Positions 12,116-24,999 of a DNA stretch of 64,000 nt are shown here, piece by piece (the stretch's first letter is position 1; each line of letters starts with the position of its first letter). The translations under genes were made by a program, and so were the position numbers. The notes under the pieces are model-generated. The model was not told where the DNA came from and did not search any database. It worked only from the letters and a program-made list of their open reading frames with translations. The stretch lies in assembly GCA_964034945.1 (NCBI GenBank), contig OZ035961.1:29427684-29491683 (forward strand). The letters are read 5' to 3'. Origin of the DNA: Chrysopilus asiliformis (Eukaryota; Arthropoda; Insecta; Diptera; Rhagionidae).

Positions 12116-14280
12116 ATGCCCTTCAATTCTTTTAATGACAAGATCGCATATTACTTAGAAAATTTACGAAGATCTGAAAAAAATGTATCAAAGCGAATCT
12201 CAACTCAAGTATTTGTGACTATCTGAGAAATTCGGTTGTTTTACGCATTTGTAACATCATACCTATAAAATCTATCAAAGTTTCTAGCACCAAAATCAGA
12301 TAATCTAAGTATAAGGTGAACGATAAAAAAAAACTTTAGCGTTATGTCTTACCAGATTTATTTCAGTAAAGTCAGAGTACGCAAGGCGACACGATATCAT
12401 AAATCTAAAGCCATACAATTCGACGAGAAGATTATCTGAATTATGGGGATGAAACAATAAATTCCTTTCTCCATACCAAAGAATAAAACTTTAAGTTTAA
12501 GACTCTTTAACCAACTAACATAAATCAGGCAGAATAATCAACAATGCCTGCTTTGTGTCACATCCGAGGAACATACGCTTTCTGTTATGCTTATGCTGGG
12601 CTATATAGGATATAGAGGAAACATCCTTGATATATGTTTATATTCAAATCTATCTAAACATTTCTAGTGAGCGAGATAGATAAAATCATAGCTATGTATG
12701 TCTGCTATAATTTTAAAAACATAATGTATATATAGGAGGTACCCGTATTAAACACCTAATGTTGAGCTTTTTGTTTAACGGGTAATACATGCAGTTATAT
12801 AGAGCTATTGGATGCTTTTGTATGAATTTGTGTAACTGATGATTAAATTCGAGGTTTAACGTATATATACCTGGCTGCCTGGCATCATCGGTAGGTATAG
12901 ATGAAAAAGTTTAAAACTTTGCTACATACAAGCCTTTTAGATGGAAAACAATACCAGAGGAGACTGAATAATGATACCCTAGATTTCTAGGTAAGGTGCC
13001 AGAAAACGAATAAACTAGTTTTACTCTCATTATCACCTCCCATAGATTATTTGCACCTACGCTCACTATGCCTAAACAACCCCCTAAACTAAATGGTATG
13101 GCGTAATATTGGATGGTGTGGCTTGGAACAAGTCAACAATAGGTTTTTAAGGATAGCGTATTCTAAGATAAATGAGGCAACCGCAATGGATATCATAATA
13201 ATAACGATGCCATCATGTAATATGAAAGTTTAAATAACCGACTAAATTAACGCTTTTGAATTGCTATAGACTTTATAAATGGAATAGAACAATCAATTAT
13301 ATCCCTATCATTTTATATACGAGCAATATCCGTAAATCACAAACAGCACCATAATTAAGAAAAGTTTAATTGCTCAATAAATACAATCGTGTGAATTGAT
13401 GTTACATACAAATTTCGTAGATATGTCACCGGTTTATGCTGTAATTTAAATAAAATGAACTTATAAGAATTAAATGAATATAATGTTGTTTTACAATTTT
13501 TAACAAATACCATTAAACGAAAATATATCGAACGACATGACATGACAGGAACTCTTCTTAAATTTCGTACAAAAATACCTACATATGTCCGATTGGAGTA
13601 TGTTAAAGAAAGATCGGCCATGGGAAACGACGAAGAAACTTCAAGAAAAGTAAATTGCTTGTCATCAGTCACCATTATTTCGGTTCATAAATTTTATGGT
13701 CAAATTGCTTGACCTCGTCGAAATAGACAAACCGAACATAAATAACTGGCAGGCAACCAAGACGACGGCCATCAGGGGTTGAATATCTCACCGAAAGTAC
13801 TTTATTTTGTAGCTCTGAAGGTTTTTCATCGAAATACTTTTCCCCTCATCATAGAAATCATTCCATATGGGGCCTCAAATTGTTATATGTTAACCTCTTT
13901 ATTTCAGTGAATAAGATTTACCCACTTTCGGGACAACATTCTCTATTGTCATTTGGAAATGTTTCTAACAGGCATGTAAGATGGATTGAAATACTACAAA
14001 ACTATTTTCGTGGTAAATAAATTTTTCAGTACCTACTTTTTGACAAATATGCTGGAAATCCGAAATGCTGTTGATATCTGTCGGGAAAAATTTTATAATT
14101 ATACACATTTGTTAATTTTATTGCATATCTCTGTAAAATCATTCTAGTGTATAATTTTTAGTTAGATTATGTCATAAATATTGTCCTTGCTCACGAAAAA
14201 AAACTATCGTCGAGAACGAAAAGAATCGCACCACGAGTAGAACGGAAACCTTTCATTCGTCGATATCTGCCTACCCATGG
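12116..14280. other. AT-rich DNA; one family C scrap
   Basis: A family C fragment (GAGGAGACTGAATAATGATA) is visible near 12,957. The minus-strand frame at 13355-13675 (106 codons) has no recognisable domain and no supporting splice or start context. Nothing else supported. Confidence 0.4.
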
Positions 14281-15340
14281 TAAGGGGCTGCCCCATCCTC
14301 TTAGCTGGCTTCAGCCATCTACTTCCCTTCCCCTACCTCGCCACCCACGAAATAATTGAAAAAATTCATTGACATTCAAAAATGTTCGCCTGCGGCACAG
14401 TTTTGTTTTAAATTTAATGCATATCGAACAACTAAGATGCCATTATACGATATTTAAAAAATCACAGACAAAAATTGAGACAAAATATCTAATTGACCAT
14501 CCAAATTTTTTAAGCACACAAAGATGCACTTTTATTATTTTATTTTTATTTTTTCAGAAAGGGAGGTGCGCCCAATACAGATTTTGCCATGGACGCTGCT
14601 TTGTCTCGACACGGCCCTGTTCTTGGTACGGACAAAGAGGAAAGTCCTCTAAAAATTTAGCCGGCTCTGTCATTCAAAGAGAGAGATTATCTGTGCTGTC
14701 ATTCGTTTAAGAAATGTCTCTATGCTCTTTAATCCGTTCCGAAGTGACGCAATTTTACTCGTTAATGCCGACGTACATTTGTCATCCCGTTGCGGCGCCT
14801 TTTATTCCTCAAAATGCCTTTCCGACGTACACGCTTCTACACTTTTTAGTAAGGAAAACTTGTGTACAACAAGCGATCGCTCATGTGTGTGTGGTTCTCA
14901 TATATGGGTTGTATTTCCAACTCATTCCTTTATTAGCTAGCACCGATGCAACATCAATTGCCAAAATAGAAACTGCCAATAATAGAAGAATAAGGACTGG
15001 TAATTTGTTATTTACCTACCTACCTGAAAAATAAAACTACATGCAATTGGTATTTCACTATTTGCATTCAATTTTTGTTTATTTGGGATATGTTTACGAG
15101 TCGGTGGCTAAGCACCGACTGACTCAATGAAATTACGCACACATGCATGCTGACGTGCTACACGAGCGACTTCGTTTGTGTGCGTAAAAGAAGACGTGAA
15201 GAACACTTTTCGAGTGGCGACTTTTCTCCTCTTGCCGCACTCGTTTCTTTCCTTTAATTTGGTGAGGCTGAGGCATCCTGATGACCGAAAGTTGCTTCGT
15301 GTACGTCCTCGCTTAGGCCAAAGTTAATAAGTAAGGGATG
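14281..15340. other. Lower-AT island of unknown function
   Basis: Base composition and word use differ from the surroundings. A good polypyrimidine tract with AG is followed at about 14,574 by GGAGGTGCGCCC and a 23-codon frame starting ATGGACGCTGC. Longer overlapping plus-strand frames (14369-14710, 14714-15034) show no recognised domain. A hairpin with arms AGTCGGTG/CACCGACT sits at 15099-15120. This could be an untranslated exon, a promoter region or part of an LTR. I cannot tell which. Confidence 0.35.
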
Positions 15341-16499
15341 GGACTGTTTTAAAATTTGTGTGATCGCAAAAATAATGTAAAAATTACAAGTTATTTTCTG
15401 TAATTTCTTGCAATTACAGAAAAATAATGACAAATTAAATTTTTGTTGTGAACTTACAAAACTTTTGTGTGAAATTCAGTTCTTCGTTGTAATTTTACAA
15501 CTCTGGTAATACTAAAATTGAAGAACTAGAAGGTTCCAAAGTGACATGAACCATTCAACATGGTGAACTTGAAGGAACTGGACACAAGTATAGAAATTTC
15601 TTTCATTGAGGGTATTCACAATCCTCTTCGGTATTCGGTATTCGGTAATTTCGGTAATATTAAAAGACTGAAAATATTCTGCTGTGAACATCCCACAGCA
15701 CAGATTTGAGAACAGCGCTTTTATTTGATACGTGACCAAATTATGAACTGCGAATTTGATTGTAAAATATATCACATACCTTTAAATCCATGTTTGATGT
15801 ATTCTTTTGAATTTCTATTGTGGCCACGGCTATCAAAATTGAAAAAAATTGCAGTCCGATGAGATAACCAGCGAAAAAATTTGACAACTAAAAACATTAC
15901 TAGCGCCACCCGCGGTTGATTCTTTATACCGAATACCGAGGCTGAAAAACACGACTCGAGGCATGTATACAATTACCGAATCCGGTAATTCATTTTTACA
16001 TGAACCAAGTTACCGTCTCGGTAAAAATCTGTTAAATTTGACTGAATTACCTAGCGGTAAATTTACCCGCAATTTAAAAGAGGACTGTGAATTCCCTGAT
16101 TATTTCCTTGCTTTTATTATAGTTTCTAAGTTTTAGCAAATCATAAACAACGGTTTCATAGCGGTTAGTTTTCTTGTTTGGAAAGAAATCTATAGAGTGA
16201 CAGCTCCTTTGCGGATACCTCCAATAGGTAGACCATTCCCTTAAACTCATACATCTCTCCGACTTAATTCGTAATTGCAATATTAAAAGTGTTCTGATAA
16301 CCGAGAAAGGACAATTATCTGATAAATATTTGGCATGTGGGAAGCCAAAATGACTATTTCATTTCAGCAATCTTTTTTATTTCAACAAAAAATTTTCAGG
16401 AAAAAACCATGAGGTTTTTTACGATAATTATGTTGTAAAATCACAAAACAATTGTAACTTCACAACGCGGAAATCTAATTTTTCATGAGTAATTTATTT
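15341..16499. other. AT-rich DNA with CGGTATTCGGTA-rich inverted repeats
   Basis: CTTCGGTATTCGGTATTCGG near 15,626 is echoed in reverse complement near 15,930, and further GGTAATTT/ATTACC words lie between 15,640 and 16,060. This may be an old fold-back element. No coding sequence supported. Confidence 0.35.
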
Positions 16500-17045
16500 A
16501 CATCAGTACACAACAGTGTGAGTTTTGATTGACTGGCTGACTGACCCATGAACGCCCAGCCCAAACCCCTGAAGCTGGAAACTTGAAACTTTCACAGTAT
16601 GTCCCAACCATCACGTAGGCGCTCACTAAGGCGGGGTTTTCTGAAATTTTACCGCTAAAGGGGTAAACGGGGGGTAAAGGGAGTTTGGGTGTTTTTAAAC
16701 CGTGATTTTCGCCATGAATCAGGGGTTTTCGGGGTCGCTGATCACGAATCCAGTGTTACAATTTCAAAAATCCTTACGAAGGATCCTGTAAGGATAACGC
16801 ACACAACCTTTTTCCCATTTTTCCGGGGAAAAATGGCATTAAGGAGTTTTCGGGGTCGCTGATCACGAATCCGGTGTTATATTTTCAAAATTCGAAACGG
16901 AAGGTCCTGTAAGTATAACGCAAACATCCTTTTTCCCATTTTTCCGGGGAAAAATAGCATTAAGGAGTTTTGCAAAACTGGCGCAAAAAAAAATTTTTGC
17001 AGGAATCTTTTACCCGGCAACGGCGGGTTTGCAAGCTAGTATTAA
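16500..17045 (-). repeat. Family C repeat with two internal 120-bp units
   Basis: On the minus strand it begins CTAGCTTGCAAACCCGCCGT and TGCCGGG, then has two tandem units carrying GGGTCGCTGATCACGAATCC (16732 and about 16852). It then runs through 'AAACCCCGCCTTAGTGAGCG' and 'CCTACGTGATGGTTGGGA'. Head and body match the plus-strand copy at 37.5 kb in the opposite orientation. Confidence 0.7.
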
Positions 17046-18679
17046 TATAAATATTATGTATACTCTTTGTCTTAAATATTTTGATTCGCAAAATGTGAAC
17101 TAGAACTCGTTAACAAGCAACAAAATCTTAACTTAACAAATAAAAAAAATTGTTGGAAAAATACAAAACTATTATTTCAGGTATATAAATTTTGAAGATT
17201 GAAATTTTTTCTTGTCTCTTATACAAATTAAGGGATTTTGTTGGGATTATTAGAAATAATGAGGCAGATTAATAGCTACTAGTTTCACAATATGTTTCAA
17301 CAAGCTATATTTATTTGTAAAAAAAACAATTTTGTAGTTATTAATATTTCCGCAATTAATCGAAATTTTCAATTTTAAAAGAGTCTTTGATCCGTGACCT
17401 GGTTACATCTATTCTGAGATGTGTTATTTCAGTAAAATTAATAGCATTCTACAAATAAGACTAAAATGGCTTACTAATAAAATTTGTGTATTTGAATTCA
17501 CGAGAAATGCCACAATAAAGGGGAGGAAAATAAGAACAACTGAATCGTTGATGGTAAAAAACGTATTAAAAGGTACCGAGGCGTTCTTAGCCGAAACAAA
17601 AATTCTTAATAAAAATTCAAAGCATACACCAGTTACAAGCATTTAGCAGTTCCTGCCTAGAATATATTAATTGGCATTTAGCGCCTACAGGTGTATAGCC
17701 AGTTGAAGGACGATTACGACATTGACTGTTTAGGTAGCTAGCGGTAGCGTACAAAATAGATACATATATACAAACAGGTAAAATGGCATTCGTAACGGTG
17801 ACGACGATAACATCAACGAAGATGACGACGATCGTTGCGACCGACCTATCAGCTGTCGTCGTTAAAGTATAATAATTTATATAAAAGTAAATGTATATGA
17901 TCAGTAGATGACTATACATATGTATACACTAGTACAGTAATATTGTCTGGTCTATATGGACGTAAAAAATCTTTAAGGAAATGGAAAACAAACACGGCTT
18001 GGTCCCCCTCATCCTGTCAACCTGTCAGGGCTAGAGAGATAAAAGAATTTAATATTCCACCTTGCTTCCTGTCGCAAATATGCACGTGTGACAGAAATTT
18101 CCTGTTTCACGGCCTGATTTTCTTTAATCATCTTCTGACTAATTCAAAATCCGGCAAAGTGCCATTTGCGTCACATCTCCACCAAAATGAAATTGAATTT
18201 TCTGTAATTCTTAGTCTTGAATTTGCCATTGGCAACCAAGATTTTTACACCATTCTGACAAATAAAAAAAAATTTGATTAATTTGAATTAAATATCAATG
18301 TATTTATATTTTGATTTCAATGGAAATTTCTGAAAAATCCCAAAAATTGTTCGATGAATAATTTAAATAATTCCTGGGATCTAGAAATCTTGGTGTCCTA
18401 TGTTAACATTTTTGTAAAAATCATCTAAATATACCCACCACAATTACCAATGAAATATTTCTTCAATATATATTAAGAAGATCATTTTCAGGCCTAAATT
18501 AGCAACTAAAAATTTCCTCATTCCGAATAAAGATGGGATATTCAATGTGATTCACTTGCTGTGCTGCTAACTATTTTTGTGGTCCGTCTTAAAAAAGGTG
18601 AAAAAAATGGTTTAAATAGACCGCTACTTGTCCCCCCCCCCCCCCAACAAATAGGATTTAAAAAAAAAAAATGGTATGT
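17046..18679. other. AT-rich DNA without recognised gene
   Basis: The plus-strand frame at 17419-17646 and the minus-strand frame at 17617-17919 lack domain features. The frame at 17943-18281 is likewise unrecognised. A run of 14 C occurs at 18632-18645. Confidence 0.4.
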
Positions 18680-18745
18680 CCTCATATAGAGTATTAGACA
18701 ATTGGCCTCTGGCCATTTTAGTTCTTCTTATGTTTTTTTTAACTT
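18680..18745 (-). repeat. Family B head fragment
   Basis: CTCATATAGAGTATTAGACA, TTGGCCTCTGGCCATTTTAG and TCTTATGTTT match the reverse complement of the B-family head seen at 28.7 and 60.9 kb. Confidence 0.5.
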
Positions 18746-19584
18746 AAAAATCACTGTTATGGTTTTTTTTGTTGTTAATTATATTTTCATTTTGTTAAGT
18801 TGAATTAATTTTTATTTTGCTTTATTATTTTTTTTAACCCTAGACCCGTGTACTGGGCACTGAGCCCAGAACGATTTTCGAACCGGAATTAACCATATTT
18901 TTAATAAAGAATATGATGAAATGCAATATATTTCTGAAAGATACTGTAATTTAGAGTACAAAAAAAAATCCAAATTGCATGTCTCCGGGGGGGTTGAGGC
19001 AGTTGTCAAAAAAAGGCGTAATATCGTGTACTTGGGCACTCAGTGCCCACGTCAGTACATTTTGTATGAAATTTTTTTTTATTTTGACTACAGCTTTGGG
19101 TTTTTCCCCTTTTACGATTTTCAACGAAGTTTATTTATTTACACCATAAAAAGGCAGATTGCCTTGTGAGGTTAAAAATTACAAATTATACAATTTTATC
19201 ATATTAAATTAAATTCATTAAATAAAAATATAGAGAAAAAAAAAATTATTATTCACCAAAAAAAGAGACTATATTTTGTAAAAATTACTGATCACTATCA
19301 TTATTATTTTTATTATTATTCTTTCTCTTTAATCATTTATATGCACTTTATTTAAAAGAAAAGAAAAAAAAAAAAGAAACAAAATAAATATTAAATATTA
19401 AACCTTATTTTTTATTAAACCTTAAACCTTAAAACCTTAAACCGTTCACAATGGGGGGAAAAAAAACCAGAAAGATAGATAGTTTAGAAAATGTTACTGA
19501 TGGTTTAGTTGATGTTGGACAGAGACTATTTGTGGCGCCATTAATATCAAAAAAAACTTGAACCAGGAATTGGAGTCATATCGA

Positions 19585-22320
19585 GTTATACTCATATTAT
19601 ACTCATATTATACTCATATTATACTCATATAGATCAAGAAAACTATGAAGGAATCAAAATAAAAAATAAAAAATAAATAAAGGCCAGTCCAAGTGAGGAA
19701 TGAACACATCTACTGTGTATCATAAATACTCGGGGGGTCTAGTCAGATCATAGAAGCACCTTCTTTTAAAAACATTAACATTAGAAAGATTACGTAGTTC
19801 CAACGGAAGTCGGTTCCATTTTTTAACAGCCCTGACGAAGAAAGAGAAGTCCATTATCTTGCGTTTTCTCCTCGAAATAATAATATTCCGAGACCGAGTG
19901 GACTTGAGGAAAGTAATTCTTTTTCTTAAATAGCTCGGATTATCGAAACAAATGATTTTATGTAAGAAAAACACTCCTCTAAAGTTAAAAAAAGTCCTCA
20001 AATCACACCCCAGTAAATCCTTCACATAGGCCGAGGTTCGTTCAGTTCTCTTCAAATTAAAGACAAATCTAGCTACTGAATTCATACACTTTTCCAAGCG
20101 CCGCAAGTTAAAATCCGAACACCCTGAGAAGACTTCACAACCATAACTGAAAAACGGGAGAACCAGACTTTTTACAAGTTTTTTTTTTAAAGGTACTCTA
20201 AGATATAAATTACAAGAGTTTAAGCGACTGAGAACACCATAAGTACTACTGATAATTTTACTCACATGAAAGTCCCAAGATAGTTTCTGGTCTAATATGA
20301 AACCCAAATCGCGAATTTTTTTAAGATAAGGAATGTGAATGTCATTGACATGGATTTGAGGCAACACTTCAGTAATAAGACTTTCGGAGAACGCAATTAC
20401 CTGTGTTTTTATAGGATTTATAGGTAACATATTAACTGTAGACCAGTTAACAAGCGAAGCCATTGCCTCATTGACCTTTTCCACACAAGCGTTAGGATTA
20501 ATTTTAGAACCTATCGTAAGGAACTGCAGATCGTCCGCAAATAAATGCAATTCACTGTGTAATAGAGTTTTAGAGACGTCGTTTATGAAGAGAAGAAACA
20601 AGATTGGTCCAAGGATGGAACCTTGGGGAACGCCTTTATAAACTGAATTAGAAGAAGATCTAGCAGAACCTACTTGGACAACTTGGGATCTATCACTTAG
20701 ATACGAAGCAAAGAAATTACAGGCAACCCGTGAAAATTGATACTCAGTGCGTAGCTTCGTAATTAGAAGTGTATGGTCAACATTATCAAAAGCCTTACTA
20801 AAGTCTAGTAAAACCAAAACTGCAAAATCTCCAGAGTCAAGTGCAAGGCGGATACTTTCTGTTATGTCAAGTATTGTCGAGGTGGTGCTGAAACCATTTC
20901 TGAAACCGGACTGGCGAGAATACAAGAGGGAGTGAGCATTGACGTAGCTCATAACTTGGTCTTTTACAAGCACTTCAAGGATCTTTGACAAGCACGGAAG
21001 GATTGTGATTGGCCTGTAGTCATTAACACTACTAGGGGTACTAATTTTGGCCAGAGGAAACACCAAACCAACTTTCCAGATTTTCGGAAAACAAGACTTT
21101 GTCAGAGCGGTATTTATAATGAACAGTAGGACAGAATCTATTGCCGGAAGAACTAGTTTTATGAATTTTAGAGGGAGTTCGTCAAGACCACTTGCATTAG
21201 ACTTAATACTGGAAACAGCTTTATAGAGATCCAAGTAGGTCACATTTCGAAGAGAAAATTTTTCATCACTCATTAAGTGCTGCCAATTTGCTGAAGGAGA
21301 TTGGTACTGAGAAGGTGGAGCAAAAAAATCGTTGAAAAATTGAGGAGAAAAAGAGGGAGAAATTTTACTAGATTTTGTGGCACCCAAATTCCTCAACTTA
21401 TTCCACAATACAGATGATGGCTGGTCAGGACATAGATATTTTTCGGAATATTTGATTTTCGAATCCCTGATTAAACGGTTAACTTTATTCCTAGCTTGGC
21501 AGAAATCTGACCAATCAGCCGGAAATTTGGATTTGCTGAAAATCTTGTAAGCTTTATCTCTTAGCTTCCTAGCCGACAGAATTTCTGCAGTGAACCAAGG
21601 CTTTACTCTCTTCTTCTTTACAGTTTTAGTAGGAACGTATTTGTTAAATAGATAGTTTAAACCATGAGTAAAGGTTTCGATTATCTCATTTATTTCTAGC
21701 AAGTTGAATATGTTGCCAAACAAAGATTTTGCTTCTAATAGCAGAGGTTCTACACTTGTTTTCTCAAAATCCCTAATAACAAATTCAGTAGAATCAGTAT
21801 GAATAGGAAGGATAACTGACAGGGTGATCAGTGCATGTCTAGATATTCCTGGAGCCCATATATGTGAAACATCGTTAGTCACGCAACCCTTGCTACAAAT
21901 GAAAAAATCTAATAGAGATTCACTGCCATGCTGAGCATCAATGTAAGTTGGAGACATATTATCCGCACAAATCCTTAACCCAAACTGATCAATAAAATTA
22001 CTACAGCGGTCAAAATTAAGAAAATTTAGAATATTACAATTAAAGTCTCCTACTAAAAGAATATTCGAGAAGCGTGAACAAATTTCATGCAATGCATCAG
22101 AAAGAGAAAAAATACGTCCACGGGGGCAATAGATAGCTCCAAGTAGAAGAGTGGGAGATGAGGATAAAATCTCAATGAAAATGTACTCGACATCATCCAA
22201 ACTGTCGCTCATAACTATTCTAGCTTTAAGATTATTTTTTAGGTACCACGCCACCCCTCCACCTCTTGCCCGAGTACGATCGCATCTCCAAATATTATAC
22301 CCATTTTTCTTGTATGCAGA
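19585..22320 (-). mobile_element. 5'-truncated non-LTR retrotransposon (LINE)
   Basis: Encodes the C-terminal part of an endonuclease and a full reverse transcriptase on the minus strand. Downstream of the stop lies an AT-rich 3' region ending in about four TATACTCATAT-type repeats (19586-19632 on the plus strand), a possible 3' microsatellite tail like that of CR1/L2-type LINEs. The 5' end stops abruptly at an AT microsatellite near 22,320, as expected from incomplete reverse transcription. It lies wholly inside the TTAA-flanked element, so it inserted after that element. A target duplication could not be resolved in the AT-rich flanks. Confidence 0.85.
19720..22320 (-). CDS. LINE ORF2 fragment: endonuclease (partial) plus reverse transcriptase
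   Basis: One uninterrupted frame ends at TGA (19720-19722). A GTG at 22254 begins an 844-residue stretch, but the same frame continues upstream to about 22,320 with AYKKNGYNIWRCDRT and ARGGGVAWY. That is the middle of an exonuclease-endonuclease-phosphatase fold, so the GTG is not a real start. Counting from that GTG, endonuclease motifs are GDFN (69-72), LDFFI (115-119) and SRHALI (138-143). Reverse-transcriptase motifs are NDYRPI (411), VLLDFSKAFD (481-490), GVPQGS (541-546) and catalytic FADD (572-575). The C-terminus has the usual WNRLP-ELRNLSNVNVFKRR pattern. The protein nicks target DNA and copies its own RNA. The first part of the endonuclease is missing. No internal stop or frameshift suggests recent insertion. 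Jockey or CR1-like clade, not resolved. Confidence 0.9.
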   Translation of the reverse strand, partial: SAYKKNGYNIWRCDRTRARGGGVAWYLKNNLKARIVMSDSLDDVEYIFIEILSSSPTLLLGAIYCPRGRIFSLSDALHEICSRFSNILLVGDFNCNILNFLNFDRCSNFIDQFGLRICADNMSPTYIDAQHGSESLLDFFICSKGCVTNDVSHIWAPGISRHALITLSVILPIHTDSTEFVIRDFEKTSVEPLLLEAKSLFGNIFNLLEINEIIETFTHGLNYLFNKYVPTKTVKKKRVKPWFTAEILSARKLRDKAYKIFSKSKFPADWSDFCQARNKVNRLIRDSKIKYSEKYLCPDQPSSVLWNKLRNLGATKSSKISPSFSPQFFNDFFAPPSQYQSPSANWQHLMSDEKFSLRNVTYLDLYKAVSSIKSNASGLDELPLKFIKLVLPAIDSVLLFIINTALTKSCFPKIWKVGLVFPLAKISTPSSVNDYRPITILPCLSKILEVLVKDQVMSYVNAHSLLYSRQSGFRNGFSTTSTILDITESIRLALDSGDFAVLVLLDFSKAFDNVDHTLLITKLRTEYQFSRVACNFFASYLSDRSQVVQVGSARSSSNSVYKGVPQGSILGPILFLLFINDVSKTLLHSELHLFADDLQFLTIGSKINPNACVEKVNEAMASLVNWSTVNMLPINPIKTQVIAFSESLITEVLPQIHVNDIHIPYLKKIRDLGFILDQKLSWDFHVSKIISSTYGVLSRLNSCNLYLRVPLKKKLVKSLVLPFFSYGCEVFSGCSDFNLRRLEKCMNSVARFVFNLKRTERTSAYVKDLLGCDLRTFFNFRGVFFLHKIICFDNPSYLRKRITFLKSTRSRNIIISRRKRKIMDFSFFVRAVKKWNRLPLELRNLSNVNVFKRRCFYDLTRPPEYL

Positions 22321-22634
22321 TATTATATTGTATTGTTATATAATATATTATAATAATTATATTGTATTGTTGTCATGTATTGCATTGTCTTTCGTGGAGT
22401 ACATGATTTGTTGGAGATGTCGAGTAGCAGATTCGCGAGCTTACAAGGTGGTCTATATTCTCAGTCGATTTTTGCAAATTATATTTTCCCATTGTATTTC
22501 TACTTATTTAACGAATAAACCAATTTTTATGATTTTTAAACAAACCAGCCATACATTTTCTATTGGAATTACATTTGGGCACTGAGTGCCCAAGTACACG
22601 ATAAATGGAAGTTTTATAGTACACGGGTTCAGGG

Positions 22635-24999
22635 TTAATGGAATTTAGTTTTATTTTTATACATAGAAACTGAAATTAATTAATTGGTGATAAATAAATT
22701 GTTATTCATGTGTATTTAAAAAAAAAACTTTATGAAATAACAAAATAACTTTCATTATATAAATAGAATTTCGTTATATAACGAAATGTTTAACTTTACA
22801 ATTTTTTTCTGTTTGCAATTTTAGAAATATTTTTTATGGTATGGTCACATCGGATGTTATTTTATTGTACACGGTCAATTGAAAAATTCAATTTTATGCT
22901 AATTTTATATAAAATGCAGCCTTAAAAATGCCGCTAACTGGATCTATTGTGCAAAAAGGATTCCTGAAGCAATTTCTCCTTTTTGAAAGAAAAATATGAA
23001 ACTTTCATACAATAAACGTACTTCAGTGATAAACTTTTATTTGTACAGATATGTAGATACATAAAAATGCATACACATATTTGCTATAAAAATTCATCTG
23101 GCTATATTATATTACATCATACGCATAAAATTTTCATATGAAATTCATGTTCAATTTGCATATATACACAAAATAATATTTACTCTTTTACTTCAATTTA
23201 CATACATATATCCACTTGGCTATATTAATATATATTATAGTAGTAAAATATAAGAAAAACTCTCTCCAGTTATAATACCAGTACTTTCTAAGATTATAAT
23301 TTTATACAGACATAATATAATATGTAATGATGTAAATTGTAGGAATATACTGTACTGTTATACATATATTGTTAGATAGTATAGTAAGATGTAGGCATTT
23401 TCCAGTGACTATGTAAACATTTTCTCATCGTTCTTTTTTTCACTATGCGTTCACATATAACATTGAGTTACTATTGATGTAATATATTAGACTAAACATC
23501 CTATTCGTAGATACCGTTTTCCTTTCTTGTAACCGTCTGAATCCAGTATAAACTCGGCTTGCAGGGTACAACATTTTATGTGGGAAAATTTATTAAATTC
23601 ATAAATCGTTAACTATGTGAATATTTAACTTAAAAGATGTTTCATATTAAAATTTGCCAAGCAGTTCATATCTCTTGTATTGTTGCCAAGAACTAAGTCT
23701 TTTCTTTTGTGATACTGTATTGCTTAACAGCTTTTCATGTCATATTTATGTAGACTTTATACAAGTTTAGCCATACATTCACTCACATCATATTAGAAGG
23801 AATATTGCAAAATGGTGCCACCATGAACGTGGTAGTATTTCATTGAATGCAGTTTCAATTTCCATACTCATCCTTACCATATTACAAAATTAAACTTTTC
23901 TTATAAAGATTTACGGAACACATTTTAGTATTCTTAAGATATTGTAATTCATTATTTTCTATTCGATATTATCGAAAAATTAATAAATCTCTACATGTGA
24001 TTACTTTTGAATTATTAATGTTTGATGTTGGTGAATAGTTTTTTAATTAATTAAATTGAAAGCAGCTTCCGGTATAATTTTTTCCTCAAATTGAAGTTAG
24101 TACCATACCAAAACTGTCAAAAATGCAAAAAAAAATAGTATGAAGATGACAAGAGTTGACTTATTGATACTCCGGTTTTGCCTCCAACAAAAGTCAATAA
24201 AATAAACGTCAATAAAATACGTCACGATAATTTTTATCTTTTCGTGTTCTCCCTCCTCCCCTTTTCACCACCAGAACACTACCGCAAAACTCTTTCCGCC
24301 TAAAAACATTTTTTTTTAAATTTAAGACAATTCATTCAGACCCTTTTTGTGTAAATGTTTTTAGCAGAAAAATGAATAATGTTTCCATCAAAATCTTCAA
24401 CGTTTTTCAACTCAGTTTTCCAAGATAGAAAAATTCCTTAATTAACTTTTAATCCAGTTAAACACTTAAAGTCAATCATTTCACAGTATTTCAACGGCAA
24501 ATAGGACTGGCATGGCGTCAGAAAAGCAAAAGACGTCCGAATAAAAAATTGAGAAAAAAATTTGTGAAAATTGTGATCTGGAAAAGTTTGCGAAGTGATT
24601 TCATATTGAAAGTCACGACAGATTAGACAGAAGTCAAACAGATCACGAAACGAAAAGGTTTGAAGGGTATAATTTTAATATTATGTGATGATTTATAAAA
24701 AGTTCAGAAAAAGTTGTCTGACTTAAGAAAAATTACTTGTCACTAACATAAGTATATTTATTGTTAATTTTTGTGATCGTAAATTAAATGTCATTAAAAA
24801 AGTTTTTAGTAATCATGTTTTATGGAAATCTTTTAAAGGATTTAGAGTTTTCTGTTTTGGAAATTTTTAATTGATTTGATATGCAGTCGCTGAAGAAAAG
24901 TTTGTGAAAAAATTTTGCATGGAGCTAACGATTATGTCAAGATAAAAAAATTAAAAAAAAAATTCCAGATTGCAAATTTGCCAGAAAAACACCATAACT
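22635..24999. other. AT-rich DNA, nothing recognised
   Basis: About 2.4 kb dominated by AT-rich simple words (ATACATATA, TATATT). No supported frame or repeat copy. Confidence 0.4.

Larger units (their letters stand above)
18838..22634. mobile_element. piggyBac-like TTAA element, split by a LINE insertion
   Basis: TTAA at 18834-18837 and 22635-22638 flanks a 3.8 kb block. Its ends read CCCTAGACCCGTGTACT (left) and CCCTGAACCCGTGTACT (right, reverse complement), 15 of 17 identical. TTAA duplications with CCCT/CCY termini are diagnostic of piggyBac-type transposons. Just inside are perfect palindromes TGGGCACTCAGTGCCCA (19033-19049) and TGGGCACTGAGTGCCCA (22576-22592), each next to GTGTACTT/AAGTACAC. 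No piggyBac transposase is present. The original element was probably about 1 kb or less, and the rest is the inserted LINE at 19.6-22.3 kb. Confidence 0.85.

Noticed and set aside
20747..20935. Plus-strand frame within the LINE
   Set aside because: Antisense shadow of the reverse-transcriptase frame.
22151..22585. Plus-strand 144-codon frame
   Set aside because: Runs antisense over the LINE endonuclease and then through AT-rich DNA of the outer element; no domain.
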